The position numbers and the translations under genes are program-made. From contig NZ_FRBE01000001.1 of NCBI RefSeq assembly GCF_900142535.1, positions 248,001 to 312,000 of the forward strand: DNA of 64,000 nt. Reading direction: 5' to 3'. Each line of letters begins with the position of its first letter. Within the stretch, counting starts at the first letter, position 1. Shown piece after piece: positions 8,016 to 16,551 of the stretch. The DNA is from Fibrobacter sp. UWEL. Its GTDB lineage: Bacteria > Fibrobacterota > Fibrobacteria > Fibrobacterales > Fibrobacteraceae. The notes under the pieces were generated by a model, which was not told the DNA's origin, made no database searches, and worked only from the letters and a program-made list of their open reading frames with translations.

Positions 8016-10426
8016 TCCTCGTACGTAGTACGTTCCTTCTGGCGCTAGCTTTTCTAGCGTCCCTATTTATCGCGTGTGCACCAAGGCCCAACTCCTTGGC
8101 GCATTCTTCGCATATTCAGACGGAAGAGAATGTTCCTGCAGGGGAGGTCCAGCCTGTAATTAATGATTCCTCCGTAAGCCTAAAGGTGAAGGAATCTCCT
8201 GTTGATGAATCCATCCTCATGGCCGAGGAAGATACCGCCTTCGTCCAGCCTTCCTGGAAAAGTTTCCGCTATGCGGTTCAGGCCATGGAGGACATGCAGT
8301 GGGTTGTAGCGAAGCGCTATCTGGACTTGTCTCAACGTCAGATGGCTCAGGAAGTAAAGAAGGCTACTCCCGAGGATTCCCTCTATTACGCCGAAATGCC
8401 CATTATGATTCAGCTGGCGACGGACGAAGTTCTGATTAACTGTCCCGAGGCAGCAAAGCTGGCTGCTGAATCAGCCTTAGAGGATGTGGCCTCCATCGAG
8501 GAGGATATGGCGGATGACACCGCACTGTTCCGTCTGGAAAAGTTCCTGGACACCCTTGATGTTTCCCAGTTCACATTGCCGGTGCAGTTCAATGAACGTG
8601 TGGTTCAGGAAATTTATTACCTGACGGGGAAGGCCAAGAGCTTCATTTCGGGCTCCCTAAATCGTAAGACCGCCTTTGATTCCCTAATTTACGCAAAGAT
8701 TGATGAAGCCAAGATGCCTCGTGACCTGATCTACCTGTCCCTGGTGGAATCTGGCTTCAAGGTCCGAGCCTATAGCCGTGCCAAGGCTTCTGGCTTGTGG
8801 CAGTTTATTCCCGAGACCGGTAAGCGTTACGGTGTTGACGTAGACTTCTGGCTGGACCAGCGTCGCAATCCTGAAATGGCTACCGATGCCGCTCTAAAGT
8901 ACCTGAAGGATCTTTATGGATACTTCGGCGATTGGCAGTTGGCTATGGCTGCCTATAACTGCGGTGAAGGACGCGTCCGTCGATTAATCCGTGAATTGAA
9001 GGCCGACTCAACCCGCGATTCAACCCAGGCCATTACTTACTGGGATTTGCAGCTGCCCTCAGAAACCATGCATTACGTGCCTCGTATTCTTGCGGCCATG
9101 GTTATCGGTCATTTCCCTGAACATTACGATATTGAAATCAAGCCCCAGAAGCTTTCCCCCTATGATACCGTCACGGTTTATGATTCCTTTGGCCTGGATG
9201 AAATTGCCAAGGCAATCAAGGTTAAGCCGGACACATTGAGGAACTTGAATGCCGAATTGATTATGGGCTTTACCCCGCCTAATCGTGAATCCTACGTCCT
9301 GAAGGTTCCTGTTGGCAAGCGCGATCTTTTCGTTAAGAATTACGATAAAATCGAGAAGAATAACTTCTCTGGCTGGGTGCATCACAAGGTCAAGAAGGGT
9401 GAGAGCCTAGGTAAGATTGCTTCCCTCTACAAGGTGAAGGTTGCTGATATCCAGCAGGCAAATGACATGCGCAATATGAAGGTTCGCGCTGGAAAGACTT
9501 TGCTTATTCCTATTCGTGTTGCAGGAGAATCCTCTTCTAACTCCGGTACAAAGAAAGCTGGCAAGGCCAAGATTTATGTAGTGAAGCTGGGTGATAATCT
9601 TGCAAATATTGCTCGCAAGTTTAATGTGGACCAGAACAACATCCGCATCTGGAACGATATGGACGCCGCCTCCGTTGTGGCTGTTGGCGATACCATTTTC
9701 GTTTCCAAGCCTGACTTGAAACCTTCTTCGGGTAGGGGCGAAAGACCTACGCCTCCCTTAAGCAAGAACCGCAAGTATGTTGTACAGTCCGGTGATAGCT
9801 ACAAGGCCATTTCCGAAATGTTCGGCGTTCCCGTCGGGACGATTCTTCTTGCCAATAAGGGCTTTACGAAACGTCTGTCGGTGGGCGATTCCATCTTTAT
9901 TCCTAAGTATACTCGCAAGTTGCCTCAGGCTCCTGCCCAGCCCGTGGTTGTGCCCGCAGCTCCTGTCAAGGAAGAATCTGCTAAGCAGTCGGTCAAGACC
10001 GAACCTGTGGCGAAGAATGATCCCAAGGCTCCTCAGGTGAAGGCTGGGGAAAAACTTTCCATCTATACTGTAGAACCTGGGGATAATCTGGGATATATCT
10101 CCATGCTGTTTGGCATGTCTATTTCCAAGATTCAGGAGTTGAATAACCTGGGCAAGTCTGTGGATATTCGCGTGGGGCAGAAACTGTACGTGATTGGCGA
10201 CAAGAAGGATGTGAAGGCTGATCCTAAGGCCGCTGCAAAGACGGACGCAAAGAAGCCTGAACAGAAGAAACCTGCGGAATCCATCCGTCAGCATACAGTG
10301 AAGAAAGGCGAAAGCCTCTGGGATATTTCCCGCCAGTATCAGGTGACCATTGAGGAAATCGTCAAGTGGAATGAACTTCCTAATACAAAAATCAAGGAAG
10401 GCATGACCCTCAAGATTAAGAAGTAA
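8012..10426 (+). CDS. mltD: MltD-like lytic transglycosylase lipoprotein with five LysM
   Basis: This 804-residue protein has a signal peptide with lipobox FIAC (Cys at about 22). The SLT lytic transglycosylase domain spans about 225-345; the catalytic Glu is residue 246 (LVESGF), followed by the GLWQFIPETGKRYG and AAYNCGEGRV motifs. Five LysM peptidoglycan-binding repeats follow (about 452-500, 520-568, 588-635, 682-730 and 755-804), separated by Pro/Lys/Ala linkers. It cleaves the MurNAc-GlcNAc bond to form 1,6-anhydro ends, in the periplasm and anchored by lipid. The GTG start is fixed by the 4-base overlap with the upstream gene and by the signal peptide directly after it. Five LysM is more than in E. 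coli MltD, which has two. Confidence 0.92.
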   Translation: MILVRSTFLLALAFLASLFIACAPRPNSLAHSSHIQTEENVPAGEVQPVINDSSVSLKVKESPVDESILMAEEDTAFVQPSWKSFRYAVQAMEDMQWVVAKRYLDLSQRQMAQEVKKATPEDSLYYAEMPIMIQLATDEVLINCPEAAKLAAESALEDVASIEEDMADDTALFRLEKFLDTLDVSQFTLPVQFNERVVQEIYYLTGKAKSFISGSLNRKTAFDSLIYAKIDEAKMPRDLIYLSLVESGFKVRAYSRAKASGLWQFIPETGKRYGVDVDFWLDQRRNPEMATDAALKYLKDLYGYFGDWQLAMAAYNCGEGRVRRLIRELKADSTRDSTQAITYWDLQLPSETMHYVPRILAAMVIGHFPEHYDIEIKPQKLSPYDTVTVYDSFGLDEIAKAIKVKPDTLRNLNAELIMGFTPPNRESYVLKVPVGKRDLFVKNYDKIEKNNFSGWVHHKVKKGESLGKIASLYKVKVADIQQANDMRNMKVRAGKTLLIPIRVAGESSSNSGTKKAGKAKIYVVKLGDNLANIARKFNVDQNNIRIWNDMDAASVVAVGDTIFVSKPDLKPSSGRGERPTPPLSKNRKYVVQSGDSYKAISEMFGVPVGTILLANKGFTKRLSVGDSIFIPKYTRKLPQAPAQPVVVPAAPVKEESAKQSVKTEPVAKNDPKAPQVKAGEKLSIYTVEPGDNLGYISMLFGMSISKIQELNNLGKSVDIRVGQKLYVIGDKKDVKADPKAAAKTDAKKPEQKKPAESIRQHTVKKGESLWDISRQYQVTIEEIVKWNELPNTKIKEGMTLKIKK

Positions 10427-10435
10427 TCTTCCCTC

Positions 10436-10479
10436 AAAAAAAAGAATCTGCTTCATAAGCGAAGCAGATTCTTTTTTTT
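10436..10479 (+). terminator. intrinsic terminator after mltD
   Basis: A 13-bp perfect stem (AAGAATCTGCTTC / GAAGCAGATTCTT) with an ATAAGC loop is followed by a run of T and preceded by a run of A. It serves mltD and could also serve the convergent beta-barrel gene. Confidence 0.9.
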
Positions 10480-10503
10480 CGGGGGCCAGGTGAACCCCAT
10501 ACA

Positions 10504-11283
10504 TTAAAATAAAGTAATTCCTAGGGACACGTAAGGCTGGAAGTAGGTGTCAAAATCCAGCATGAATTCGTCACCGTCTCTCGTTTCAGAAATCTTGCGT
10601 TCAAAGTACGTGTGGAAGTATTCGTGGGAATTACGAACACCTGCAGAGAGTACCGCCCTGTGCCAGGCCATTCGGACACCAGCACCGTAGGCGTAACCGT
10701 AGATCACCGGGGAGAGGAACTTGGTGTTGTCGGAGAAGAAGGTCTTTCCGAATAGTGCGCCCACAAATGCGTAAGGCTTTAACATGAACTGGTAGGTGTA
10801 GCTTTCCACCAGGGGCAGGGCAAAGTCGCAACCCAGCTGGAAAAGAGCCGTATGAATTTGATGTCTGCCGTCAATATCGGAAGAATCTAGGGGGGTGTTT
10901 CCGAAGTCTTCAAAATCTTCAATGAATCCAGCCAGGTCATCGTAGGCGGCATTTTTATTACGGGGATGGTGGCTGACGCCGATGTACTGGTAGCCTGCCA
11001 TTACGTAAAGATCGAACCATTCTGTGACAGGAAGGCTGCCGGAAGCACCGTAGATGTAGGAATTGTCGATGGTGATATTGTACTTCATGTCGTGAACCTT
11101 GTAGCTGTAGTTCACGTTGCTCATTTTGATGTTGTTGAATTCAACGTAGGGACCAAAGGATCCGCGGTCCTCGTAGGTATTGTTTTCGCTATCGTCTTGG
11201 CCTGCCATGGAGTTGTCGTATACAACTCGGTCGGCAAAGGAAAGGGCTGCTGCCGCAAATGTGATAAAAATGATACGTTTCAT
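10504..11283 (-). CDS. predicted outer-membrane beta-barrel protein
   Basis: This 259-residue protein has a signal peptide (MKRIIFITFAAAALSFA). The mature part alternates aromatic and hydrophobic residues with short polar turns in at least eight strand-like segments, and the last residue is Phe (SLGITLF), the usual signal for beta-barrel assembly. There is an acidic, disordered-looking stretch at about 115-145 (DDLAGFIEDFEDFGNTPLDS). No specific family is recognised; a small porin-like or adhesion barrel is plausible. It is transcribed alone, convergent with mltD and divergent from the ankyrin lipoprotein gene. Confidence 0.7.
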   Translation of the reverse strand: MKRIIFITFAAAALSFADRVVYDNSMAGQDDSENNTYEDRGSFGPYVEFNNIKMSNVNYSYKVHDMKYNITIDNSYIYGASGSLPVTEWFDLYVMAGYQYIGVSHHPRNKNAAYDDLAGFIEDFEDFGNTPLDSSDIDGRHQIHTALFQLGCDFALPLVESYTYQFMLKPYAFVGALFGKTFFSDNTKFLSPVIYGYAYGAGVRMAWHRAVLSAGVRNSHEYFHTYFERKISETRDGDEFMLDFDTYFQPYVSLGITLF

Positions 11284-11390
11284 GGGTAAAAAGATAAATA
11301 ATTCTATGTAAATCGTTTTTTTTCGTGAAAAAAAAGCAAAAAAAGTGTATCTTTTGGTACATAAAAATTATTTCTCGCGGAGAATATACA

Positions 11391-12134
11391 ATGAAGAAGA
11401 AGTTTTTGACCCTGTTGGCTGCTGCTGGTTTGATGTTTTCTATGACCGCTTGCGACGACAAGCTGGATACTAGCGATCCTGCATCTGTTCGTAAGTATCT
11501 GACCAAGCAGAAGGTTCCGTTTACTCCCAACCAGTTTGTTGCATATGCAGCTGCAGGCGACACCGCTATGATGACCCTGTTCCTCCAGGGCACCTTCGAA
11601 ATTGATTCTCCCACCGAAAGTGGTAACAACGCAGTGGCTATCGCTGCAAATAAGGGCAACATGACTGTCCTGAACTACCTCTTCGATCATGGTGCAAAGG
11701 CAAACGTCCGTAACGGTCGCGGTGAAGCTGTTCTGGATAACGCCGTTTCCATGGGCAACAAGGATATCGTTGCTCGCATTATGGAACAGCTGAAGAAGGA
11801 AGGCGCTGATCCTCAGGCTATGTCTACTGCAGTTCTTCTGGCTGCAAAGACTGGTAAGGCTGACATGCTGGAAGTTCTGGCTGATGGTGGTGCACCTCTG
11901 GAAACTCGCGCTGCTGATGGTTACATGCCGATTCACTGGGCTGCTAAGGAAGGTAACTACGATGCTCTCGTGGTGCTCATCAAGCGTGGTGTTGATGTTA
12001 ACGTGAAGTGCGGTCAGGGCTACTCTGTTCTTGACTGGGCTACCAATGCTGGTTGGACCCGCTTGATTAAGGAAATCAAGAAGGCTGGCGGCAAGATTAC
12101 CCCGAAATACTTGAAAGATTCCAAGGCTAAGTAG
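11391..12134 (+). CDS. ankyrin-repeat lipoprotein
   Basis: This 247-residue protein has a signal peptide with lipobox MTAC (Cys at about 20). Ankyrin repeats cover about 75-235; the GNNAVAIAANKGNMTVLNYLFDHG, DGYMPIHWAAKEGNYDALVVLI and GYSVLDWATNAGWTRLIKEI units show the usual helix-turn-helix pattern. The start at 11391 is preferred over an upstream in-frame ATG because the lipoprotein signal and a CGGAG ribosome site lie directly before it. Ankyrin lipoproteins of this kind often act as periplasmic protein-binding or immunity-like factors; nothing in the neighbourhood fixes a partner. Confidence 0.85.
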   Translation: MKKKFLTLLAAAGLMFSMTACDDKLDTSDPASVRKYLTKQKVPFTPNQFVAYAAAGDTAMMTLFLQGTFEIDSPTESGNNAVAIAANKGNMTVLNYLFDHGAKANVRNGRGEAVLDNAVSMGNKDIVARIMEQLKKEGADPQAMSTAVLLAAKTGKADMLEVLADGGAPLETRAADGYMPIHWAAKEGNYDALVVLIKRGVDVNVKCGQGYSVLDWATNAGWTRLIKEIKKAGGKITPKYLKDSKAK

Positions 12135-12290
12135 CCTTGGAATCTTCAGGAGGCTCCGCGCGTCCACAAAGTGGACAATTCTCACTAAGGGCTAAAGCCC
12201 TAAGTGTTCATTAGCCTGGACTCCTTTGAAACTTGCAAAGCAAGTTTCGGACTCGGGGTGATTGAGGGTGTTCGGCCTGTTGAAAATTAT
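12135..12290. repeat. hairpin-rich intergenic element
   Basis: It contains successive palindromes GTCCACAAAGTGGAC, AGGGCTAAAGCCCT and AAACTTGCAAAGCAAGTTT, plus outer arms GGAGGCTCC and GGACTCC. No protein-coding frame is supported. It is of the same type as the blocks at 4532-4653 and 44611-44870. Confidence 0.45.
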
Positions 12291-12293
12291 TTG

Positions 12294-12321
12294 GACCTCT
12301 CCGTTATGGAGGGGTCTTTTT
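12294..12321 (+). terminator. intrinsic terminator before the TonB operon
   Basis: The stem GACCTCTCC / GGAGGGGTC has a GTTAT loop and is followed by TTTTT. It ends the ankyrin lipoprotein transcript, or read-through from it. Confidence 0.7.
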
Positions 12322-12402
12322 GTATGTAGATTTTTGCATTAAAATGCTCATTTTTTAGAGAAAATACGCATTTTTGGCTTTCTTAGTTTGTATTTTTAGG
12401 TT

Positions 12403-13197
12403 ATGAAATTTTCCCTATTGACGAAGATGTTCCTTTGCCTGTGCTTGACTGGTGTTTTTGCTGGTGCACAGGAAACTGTGGAAAGTGTCCGTCGCCAGAT
12501 CAAGGCGGTGGAGGCTGAAGCAGCCCGCGAAAAATCCATGCACGATACCGAGAAAAAGCGCCACGCCGAATTTATCGAAGTGGGCCGCAAGAAGGTGCAG
12601 GCATTGTCCTCTCAGAACAAGACCTTGAAGGCTGAAATTGATTCCTTAAAGGCTGAACTGAAGAATCTGGCGGATGCTCGTCAGAAGGCTGCTGGCACGG
12701 TCCGTTATTTCGAAAACAGGAAGGCTAAGTATGGGGAGGCTCTGGCTAAGGTCATCGACTCTCTGGCTCCTGTATTTGAAGCGGACTTTCCGTACCGCAA
12801 TGAGGAAGTGGTCAATAGCGTAAAAGAAATTGCAAGCCAGCTTCAGAAGAACTTGATCGAGGCGGACGATGGCTTGAATCGCACTCTTGAAGTGTTCTAC
12901 GATCGCATTCGCCTGGGCTATACCACCGAAGTTTGGAAGGGCTTCCTCCAGGTGGGTAATCGCAATGTTGCCGGTACTTACCTCCGTTACGGTGCCGTTG
13001 CTTCTATCTTCGTCAGCAACGACGGTAACGATGTTCTCTGGCTTTCCAAGAATGGAAACTCTTACGTCTGGAACAATGTGTCCGATGACTTGGCCATGCG
13101 TACCGCCCTGAAGGATGTGATGAAGGTGGCTGAAGGAAAGACTGCTCCCAAGCTGGTCACCATTCCCGTGGTCGTTCTTCCCAAGGAGGCTAAGTAA
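12403..13197 (+). CDS. DUF3450-like periplasmic coiled-coil protein
   Basis: This 264-residue protein has a signal peptide (1-22, VFAGAQ) and a long coiled coil (about 25-105), then an alpha/beta region ending in the YLRYGAVASIFVSNDGNDVLWL segment typical of DUF3450 proteins. This family sits at the head of TonB2-type clusters next to MotA/TolQ/ExbB genes, and that is the case here. Its role is thought to be in the periplasmic part of the energy-transducing complex. The TAA overlaps the ATG of the next gene by one base. Confidence 0.8.
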   Translation: MKFSLLTKMFLCLCLTGVFAGAQETVESVRRQIKAVEAEAAREKSMHDTEKKRHAEFIEVGRKKVQALSSQNKTLKAEIDSLKAELKNLADARQKAAGTVRYFENRKAKYGEALAKVIDSLAPVFEADFPYRNEEVVNSVKEIASQLQKNLIEADDGLNRTLEVFYDRIRLGYTTEVWKGFLQVGNRNVAGTYLRYGAVASIFVSNDGNDVLWLSKNGNSYVWNNVSDDLAMRTALKDVMKVAEGKTAPKLVTIPVVVLPKEAK

Positions 13198-14702
13198 TGA
13201 TGTTCCTTAACCTTCGTAAATTTATTGCTCCTGTGGCAGTTGCCGCAGTTCTTTGCGTCGCTCCTTCCTTCGCACAGAAGAATGGGGAAACCATTGACGC
13301 TGTCAAGAAACGTGCTGAGCTGAACAGCGCCAAGGCCGATCTTGAAGAGGCTCGCAAGAAGCGTGACATGGCTGTTGCTGCTCGCTGGAAGGACCGCGAG
13401 ACGGCCAACCAGGAACGTGAAATGTTCAACGAGAAGTACAACGAGAATAAGGAAAAGGTGGATGCTCTTATGAGTGAACGTGCCCGCCTTTTCGAAGATG
13501 TTCGTGTCGCTCGTGAAGACTTGGCTCAGGTAAAACTCCAGGCAGAAAAGGCCCGTGCAGAATACTTGTCCTTGGCTGCTGGTCCGGAACGCCTTGAAAC
13601 TCTTGCCAAGTTCCAGGAGCAGGGTATACCCTTTAAGGTGGCCGAACGCGTCGAGGCTCAGAATAGGGTCAAGAAGGAAATGGGTCTCTATCGTGATGAT
13701 CCCGTTCGTATCGCAAAGTCCATCTTGAAGGTGGCTCAGGAAGAAATGGCCTTCACCCGTGAAATCCAGATGGATCGTGCGGAACTTGTGTTTGGCAGTG
13801 TGGTGGCTGAAGGTTATCGCCTGCGTCTTGGTGGTCTGTACGCCATGCAGATGGCCAACTCCGCCATGGATTCCCTGGGCAATCGTCCCAGTGCTTTGAT
13901 GCTTCCGGTGTCCGGCGAGAAGAAGCGCGTCTTTAGCTGGCAGGAAAATCTTACTCCCGAAACCAAGACGGATGTGTCCAAGGTGTTTGATAACGCTGTG
14001 GATTCCGCCTATGTGAATGTTCCTGTGGATGTTCTCCTCAGTACTGAACTATCCTCCGAGCTGGCTAACCATCAGGAAACCACCTGGAAGGATGAGCTGA
14101 CCACCTTCTTCAAGAATGGTGGCATCCTCATGTATCCCATTGTGACCTTGTTTGGCTTGGGCCTCCTGATTGTGTTGTGGCGCTTGCTGTACCTGCTGAT
14201 CTTTGGCTTTGGTGGCTTTGGCGCTCGTAGGACCCTGAAGGCTCTTGAAGCCGGTGATATTGAAAAGGCTCGTGTAGAAAGCAAGAAGGCTTACGGCAAG
14301 GTGGGGAAGGTCCTGAAGACAATCCTTACTAAGGAATACGGCGGCCGTGCCGCTGCAGAAAAGGCTTTGGAAGAAGTGTTCTCCGCTGAAGTTCCCAAGA
14401 TTGAATCTGGCCTGACCTGGGTTTCCGTCTTTGCGGCAACCGCGCCGCTTCTGGGCTTGTTGGGTACGGTGATGGGTATGATCGAATTGTTCGACGTGAT
14501 CACCATGCACGGTACTTCCGATCCCAAGCTTTTGGCTGGCGGTATTTCCATCGCTCTTGTCACTACGGAAGCGGGCTTGATTGTTGCTATTCCTCTCCAG
14601 CTCCTGCATACCTTCCTGGCTAACCGCGCAGACGCTCTTCGTGGTCGTATGGAAAAGGCTGGCCTTGCTGTTCTGAACGCCCTGTGGATCAAGGAAAAGT
14701 AA
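13197..14702 (+). CDS. TtpC-like fused coiled-coil/ExbB (MotA/TolQ/ExbB) protein
   Basis: This 501-residue protein has a signal peptide (1-23, SFAQ), a long periplasmic coiled coil (about 30-190), then a C-terminal MotA/TolQ/ExbB proton-channel domain with membrane segments near 312-336, 412-434 and 455-480 (GLLGTVMGMIELF, LVTTEAGLIVAIPLQL). This architecture matches TtpC of Vibrio TonB2 systems, where a large ExbB-like protein works beside a normal ExbB. It follows the DUF3450-like gene with a TAATG overlap, and the next ExbB gene starts 1 base after its stop. Confidence 0.88.
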   Translation: MMFLNLRKFIAPVAVAAVLCVAPSFAQKNGETIDAVKKRAELNSAKADLEEARKKRDMAVAARWKDRETANQEREMFNEKYNENKEKVDALMSERARLFEDVRVAREDLAQVKLQAEKARAEYLSLAAGPERLETLAKFQEQGIPFKVAERVEAQNRVKKEMGLYRDDPVRIAKSILKVAQEEMAFTREIQMDRAELVFGSVVAEGYRLRLGGLYAMQMANSAMDSLGNRPSALMLPVSGEKKRVFSWQENLTPETKTDVSKVFDNAVDSAYVNVPVDVLLSTELSSELANHQETTWKDELTTFFKNGGILMYPIVTLFGLGLLIVLWRLLYLLIFGFGGFGARRTLKALEAGDIEKARVESKKAYGKVGKVLKTILTKEYGGRAAAEKALEEVFSAEVPKIESGLTWVSVFAATAPLLGLLGTVMGMIELFDVITMHGTSDPKLLAGGISIALVTTEAGLIVAIPLQLLHTFLANRADALRGRMEKAGLAVLNALWIKEK

Positions 14703-14703
14703 T

Positions 14704-15435
14704 TTGATCGCTGGCGTAGACCAAAATTCCATTCTTGAAGCAGCCTTCGGCATCCTCTTTAGAGGTGGCTGGGTGCTCGCCCCAATCTTTGCATTGGGGT
14801 GGTTTGGTTGGTTTTTGATGATCGAACGCTATGGCTATTACTTTATGCTTCGGGGCAAATCTGTTTCCAGTTTCTGGAGCACCCTAAAGAAGAAGGGGGA
14901 GGACGCGGCCTTCAAGAAACTTTCTCGCCGTCGCTTTGGCTATTTCTATGCCTTGGTGAAGGATGTCCGTGATTATCGAGACCAGGGGCCCATTGCTGTT
15001 CGTAATGCCATGGAAGCCACACGTCATCGCATCTCCCTGAACTTGTCCAAATCCTTGAAGACAATTTCCACCTGTGCCGCTCTTGCTCCTATGATGGGTT
15101 TGCTGGGAACGGTTTCCGGCATGGTCCATACTTTTGAAACCATTCAGCTTTTTGGTTTTGGAAACCCAGTGCTTTTGGCGGATGGTATTTCCGAAGCGTT
15201 GCTCACCACCCAGGCTGGCCTGCTCGTTGCGTTCCCGCTGATGCTGGCTTATAATTATTTGTCTAGCCGTGTAGAAATCGTGGAAGACGAAGCCTGGAGC
15301 GAAGCCCTGAAATTTGAATCTTATGTGTTTGATTGCTCCGAGAGTCGTCCTGAGGAACTGTCCCCGTGTCATCCTGAGGAACTGCCCCCGTGTCATCCTG
15401 AGGAGCGAAGCGACGAAGGATCTAAAGAGGTTTAA
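14704..15435 (+). CDS. exbB: ExbB/TolQ proton-channel protein with repeat-encoded tail
   Basis: This 243-residue MotA/TolQ/ExbB protein has membrane segments near 22-42, 122-145 and 163-185, with the family signature APMMGLLGTVSGMVHTF. It probably uses a TTG start 1 base after the previous stop, with AAGGAAAAG as ribosome site. The last 30 residues are not ExbB-like: they read RPEELS-CHPEELP-CHPEERSDEGSKEV and are encoded by three tandem partial copies of a dispersed intergenic repeat (TCATCCTGAGGAGCGAAGCGACGAAGGATCT type). The repeat fuses to the frame without breaking the operon, and its right end supplies the AGAGG ribosome site for exbD. Confidence 0.87.
   Translation: MIAGVDQNSILEAAFGILFRGGWVLAPIFALGWFGWFLMIERYGYYFMLRGKSVSSFWSTLKKKGEDAAFKKLSRRRFGYFYALVKDVRDYRDQGPIAVRNAMEATRHRISLNLSKSLKTISTCAALAPMMGLLGTVSGMVHTFETIQLFGFGNPVLLADGISEALLTTQAGLLVAFPLMLAYNYLSSRVEIVEDEAWSEALKFESYVFDCSESRPEELSPCHPEELPPCHPEERSDEGSKEV
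15346..15428. repeat. dispersed repeat, three tandem partial copies inside exbB
   Basis: Three units begin with (T)CATCCTGAGGA or CGTCCTGAGGA; only the last (15393-15428) carries the full GAGCGAAGCGACGAAGGATCT end. Other copies lie at 15851-15880, 58896-58942, 60903-60934 and 62080-62125. This is the well-known bacterial dispersed element with the TCATCCTGAG...GAAGGATCT pattern. Confidence 0.8.
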
Positions 15436-15437
15436 CA

Positions 15438-15842
15438 ATGAGTTTTATTAGAAAAAGATCCCGCGATGCAGGCGGCATTGATGTATCTCCCATGTTGGAC
15501 ATGGTGTTCATCTTGCTGATTTTCTTTATTGTGACTTCAACCTTCACTCGCGAAACGGGCGTGGACGTAACAAAGCCCAAGGCTAGTTCTGCAAAGGAGC
15601 TGGCTAAGGAAAGTATCCTGATTGGTGTCACCCGTCAGGGAACGATTCACATTAACGAAACTCAGGTGAACCTTTCTACACTTCAGACTGTACTTCGCCA
15701 GATGATGGCGGAAGCTCCCGACCGCCCCGTCATTATTGTCAGCGATCGCGATGCTCCCAACGGTGTGGTGGTGGACATTCTGGATGAATGTAATATCGCC
15801 AAGGTCCGTAAGGTATCCATCTCCGCCAACAAGGAAGAATAG
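15438..15842 (+). CDS. exbD: ExbD/TolR biopolymer transport protein
   Basis: This 134-residue single-span protein has a short cytoplasmic N-terminus, the conserved Asp of the membrane helix in ISPMLDMVFILLIFFIV-like form (VSPMLDMVFILLIFF, Asp at about 21), and a periplasmic ExbD domain. It acts with the two ExbB-like proteins to couple proton flow to TonB. The gene lies 2 bases after exbB, and the ribosome site is supplied by the end of the repeat in exbB. Confidence 0.93.
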   Translation: MSFIRKRSRDAGGIDVSPMLDMVFILLIFFIVTSTFTRETGVDVTKPKASSAKELAKESILIGVTRQGTIHINETQVNLSTLQTVLRQMMAEAPDRPVIIVSDRDAPNGVVVDILDECNIAKVRKVSISANKEE

Positions 15843-15850
15843 AAAGTAAC

Positions 15851-15880
15851 GTCATTCTGAACGAAGTGAAGAATCCAGTA
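15851..15880. repeat. dispersed repeat copy between exbD and tonB
   Basis: GTCATTCTGAACGAAGTGAAGAATCC is a shortened form of the TCATCCTGAGCGAAG...GGATC element. It is located in the 49-base gap between exbD and tonB. Confidence 0.65.
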
Positions 15881-15891
15881 GAAACGGTGAC

Positions 15892-16551
15892 ATGATGAAG
15901 AACTTCTCGCTCACAGATTTTATCGCAAAGTACCTACGCTATCCTCTAGCGCTGGTAATCTCCTTTGTGGTGAGCGCCGTATTCTTCCTGGCCATTCCTG
16001 TATTGAATGTGCTTCTGTTTGATAAGGGTGTAAAGACCGAGAAGGAGCTGGAAACCGTTACTGAGGTGGAAGTCCTAGTCAGTGAGAAAAAGCCCGAAGT
16101 GAAGCAGAAGGTGATTCGTACCATCGTGAATCCCAATCCTTTTAAGATTTCCTCCAATATGGGGGTAGGCCGTTCCCAGAATTTCCAGATGGACTTGTCC
16201 CTTGCTCGCGGTGCCGCCGGTGATGGAGTTGCCGTTGGTACTGGCGGTATGGAAAACGTGGTTTACGAAGCGGGCGAAGTGGATGAACAGGCTCAGGTTC
16301 TTCGTGAAATTCAGCCCAAGTTCCCGGAACGAGCAAAGCGCATGGGCATCAACGGCTACGTGAAGGTGTTGATTGTAATAGACGTTTATGGCGATGTGGC
16401 CCAGACTCAGATTCTTACTCAGGAGCCTGCTGGCTACGGCTTTGATACGGAAGTGCTGAATGCCGTTCGCCAATGGAAGTTTAGCCCCGCTCAGCTTGGC
16501 GGATTCCCCGTAGCACAGAAGGCTACAAAGGAGTTCCGCTTTGTTAAGTAG
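15892..16551 (+). CDS. tonB: TonB-family energy transducer
   Basis: This 219-residue protein has an N-terminal cytoplasmic stub, one membrane anchor (about 19-42, LALVISFVVSAVFFLAIPVLNVL), a short Lys/Glu/Pro linker, a Gly-rich stretch (about 100-125), and a TonB C-terminal domain (about 140-219; PKFPERAKRMGINGYVKVLI, then VLNAVRQWKFSPA). It transmits the ExbB/ExbD energy to outer-membrane receptors or to another envelope process. The next gene overlaps its 3' end by 11 bases. No TonB-dependent receptor lies in the window. Confidence 0.92.
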   Translation: MMKNFSLTDFIAKYLRYPLALVISFVVSAVFFLAIPVLNVLLFDKGVKTEKELETVTEVEVLVSEKKPEVKQKVIRTIVNPNPFKISSNMGVGRSQNFQMDLSLARGAAGDGVAVGTGGMENVVYEAGEVDEQAQVLREIQPKFPERAKRMGINGYVKVLIVIDVYGDVAQTQILTQEPAGYGFDTEVLNAVRQWKFSPAQLGGFPVAQKATKEFRFVK

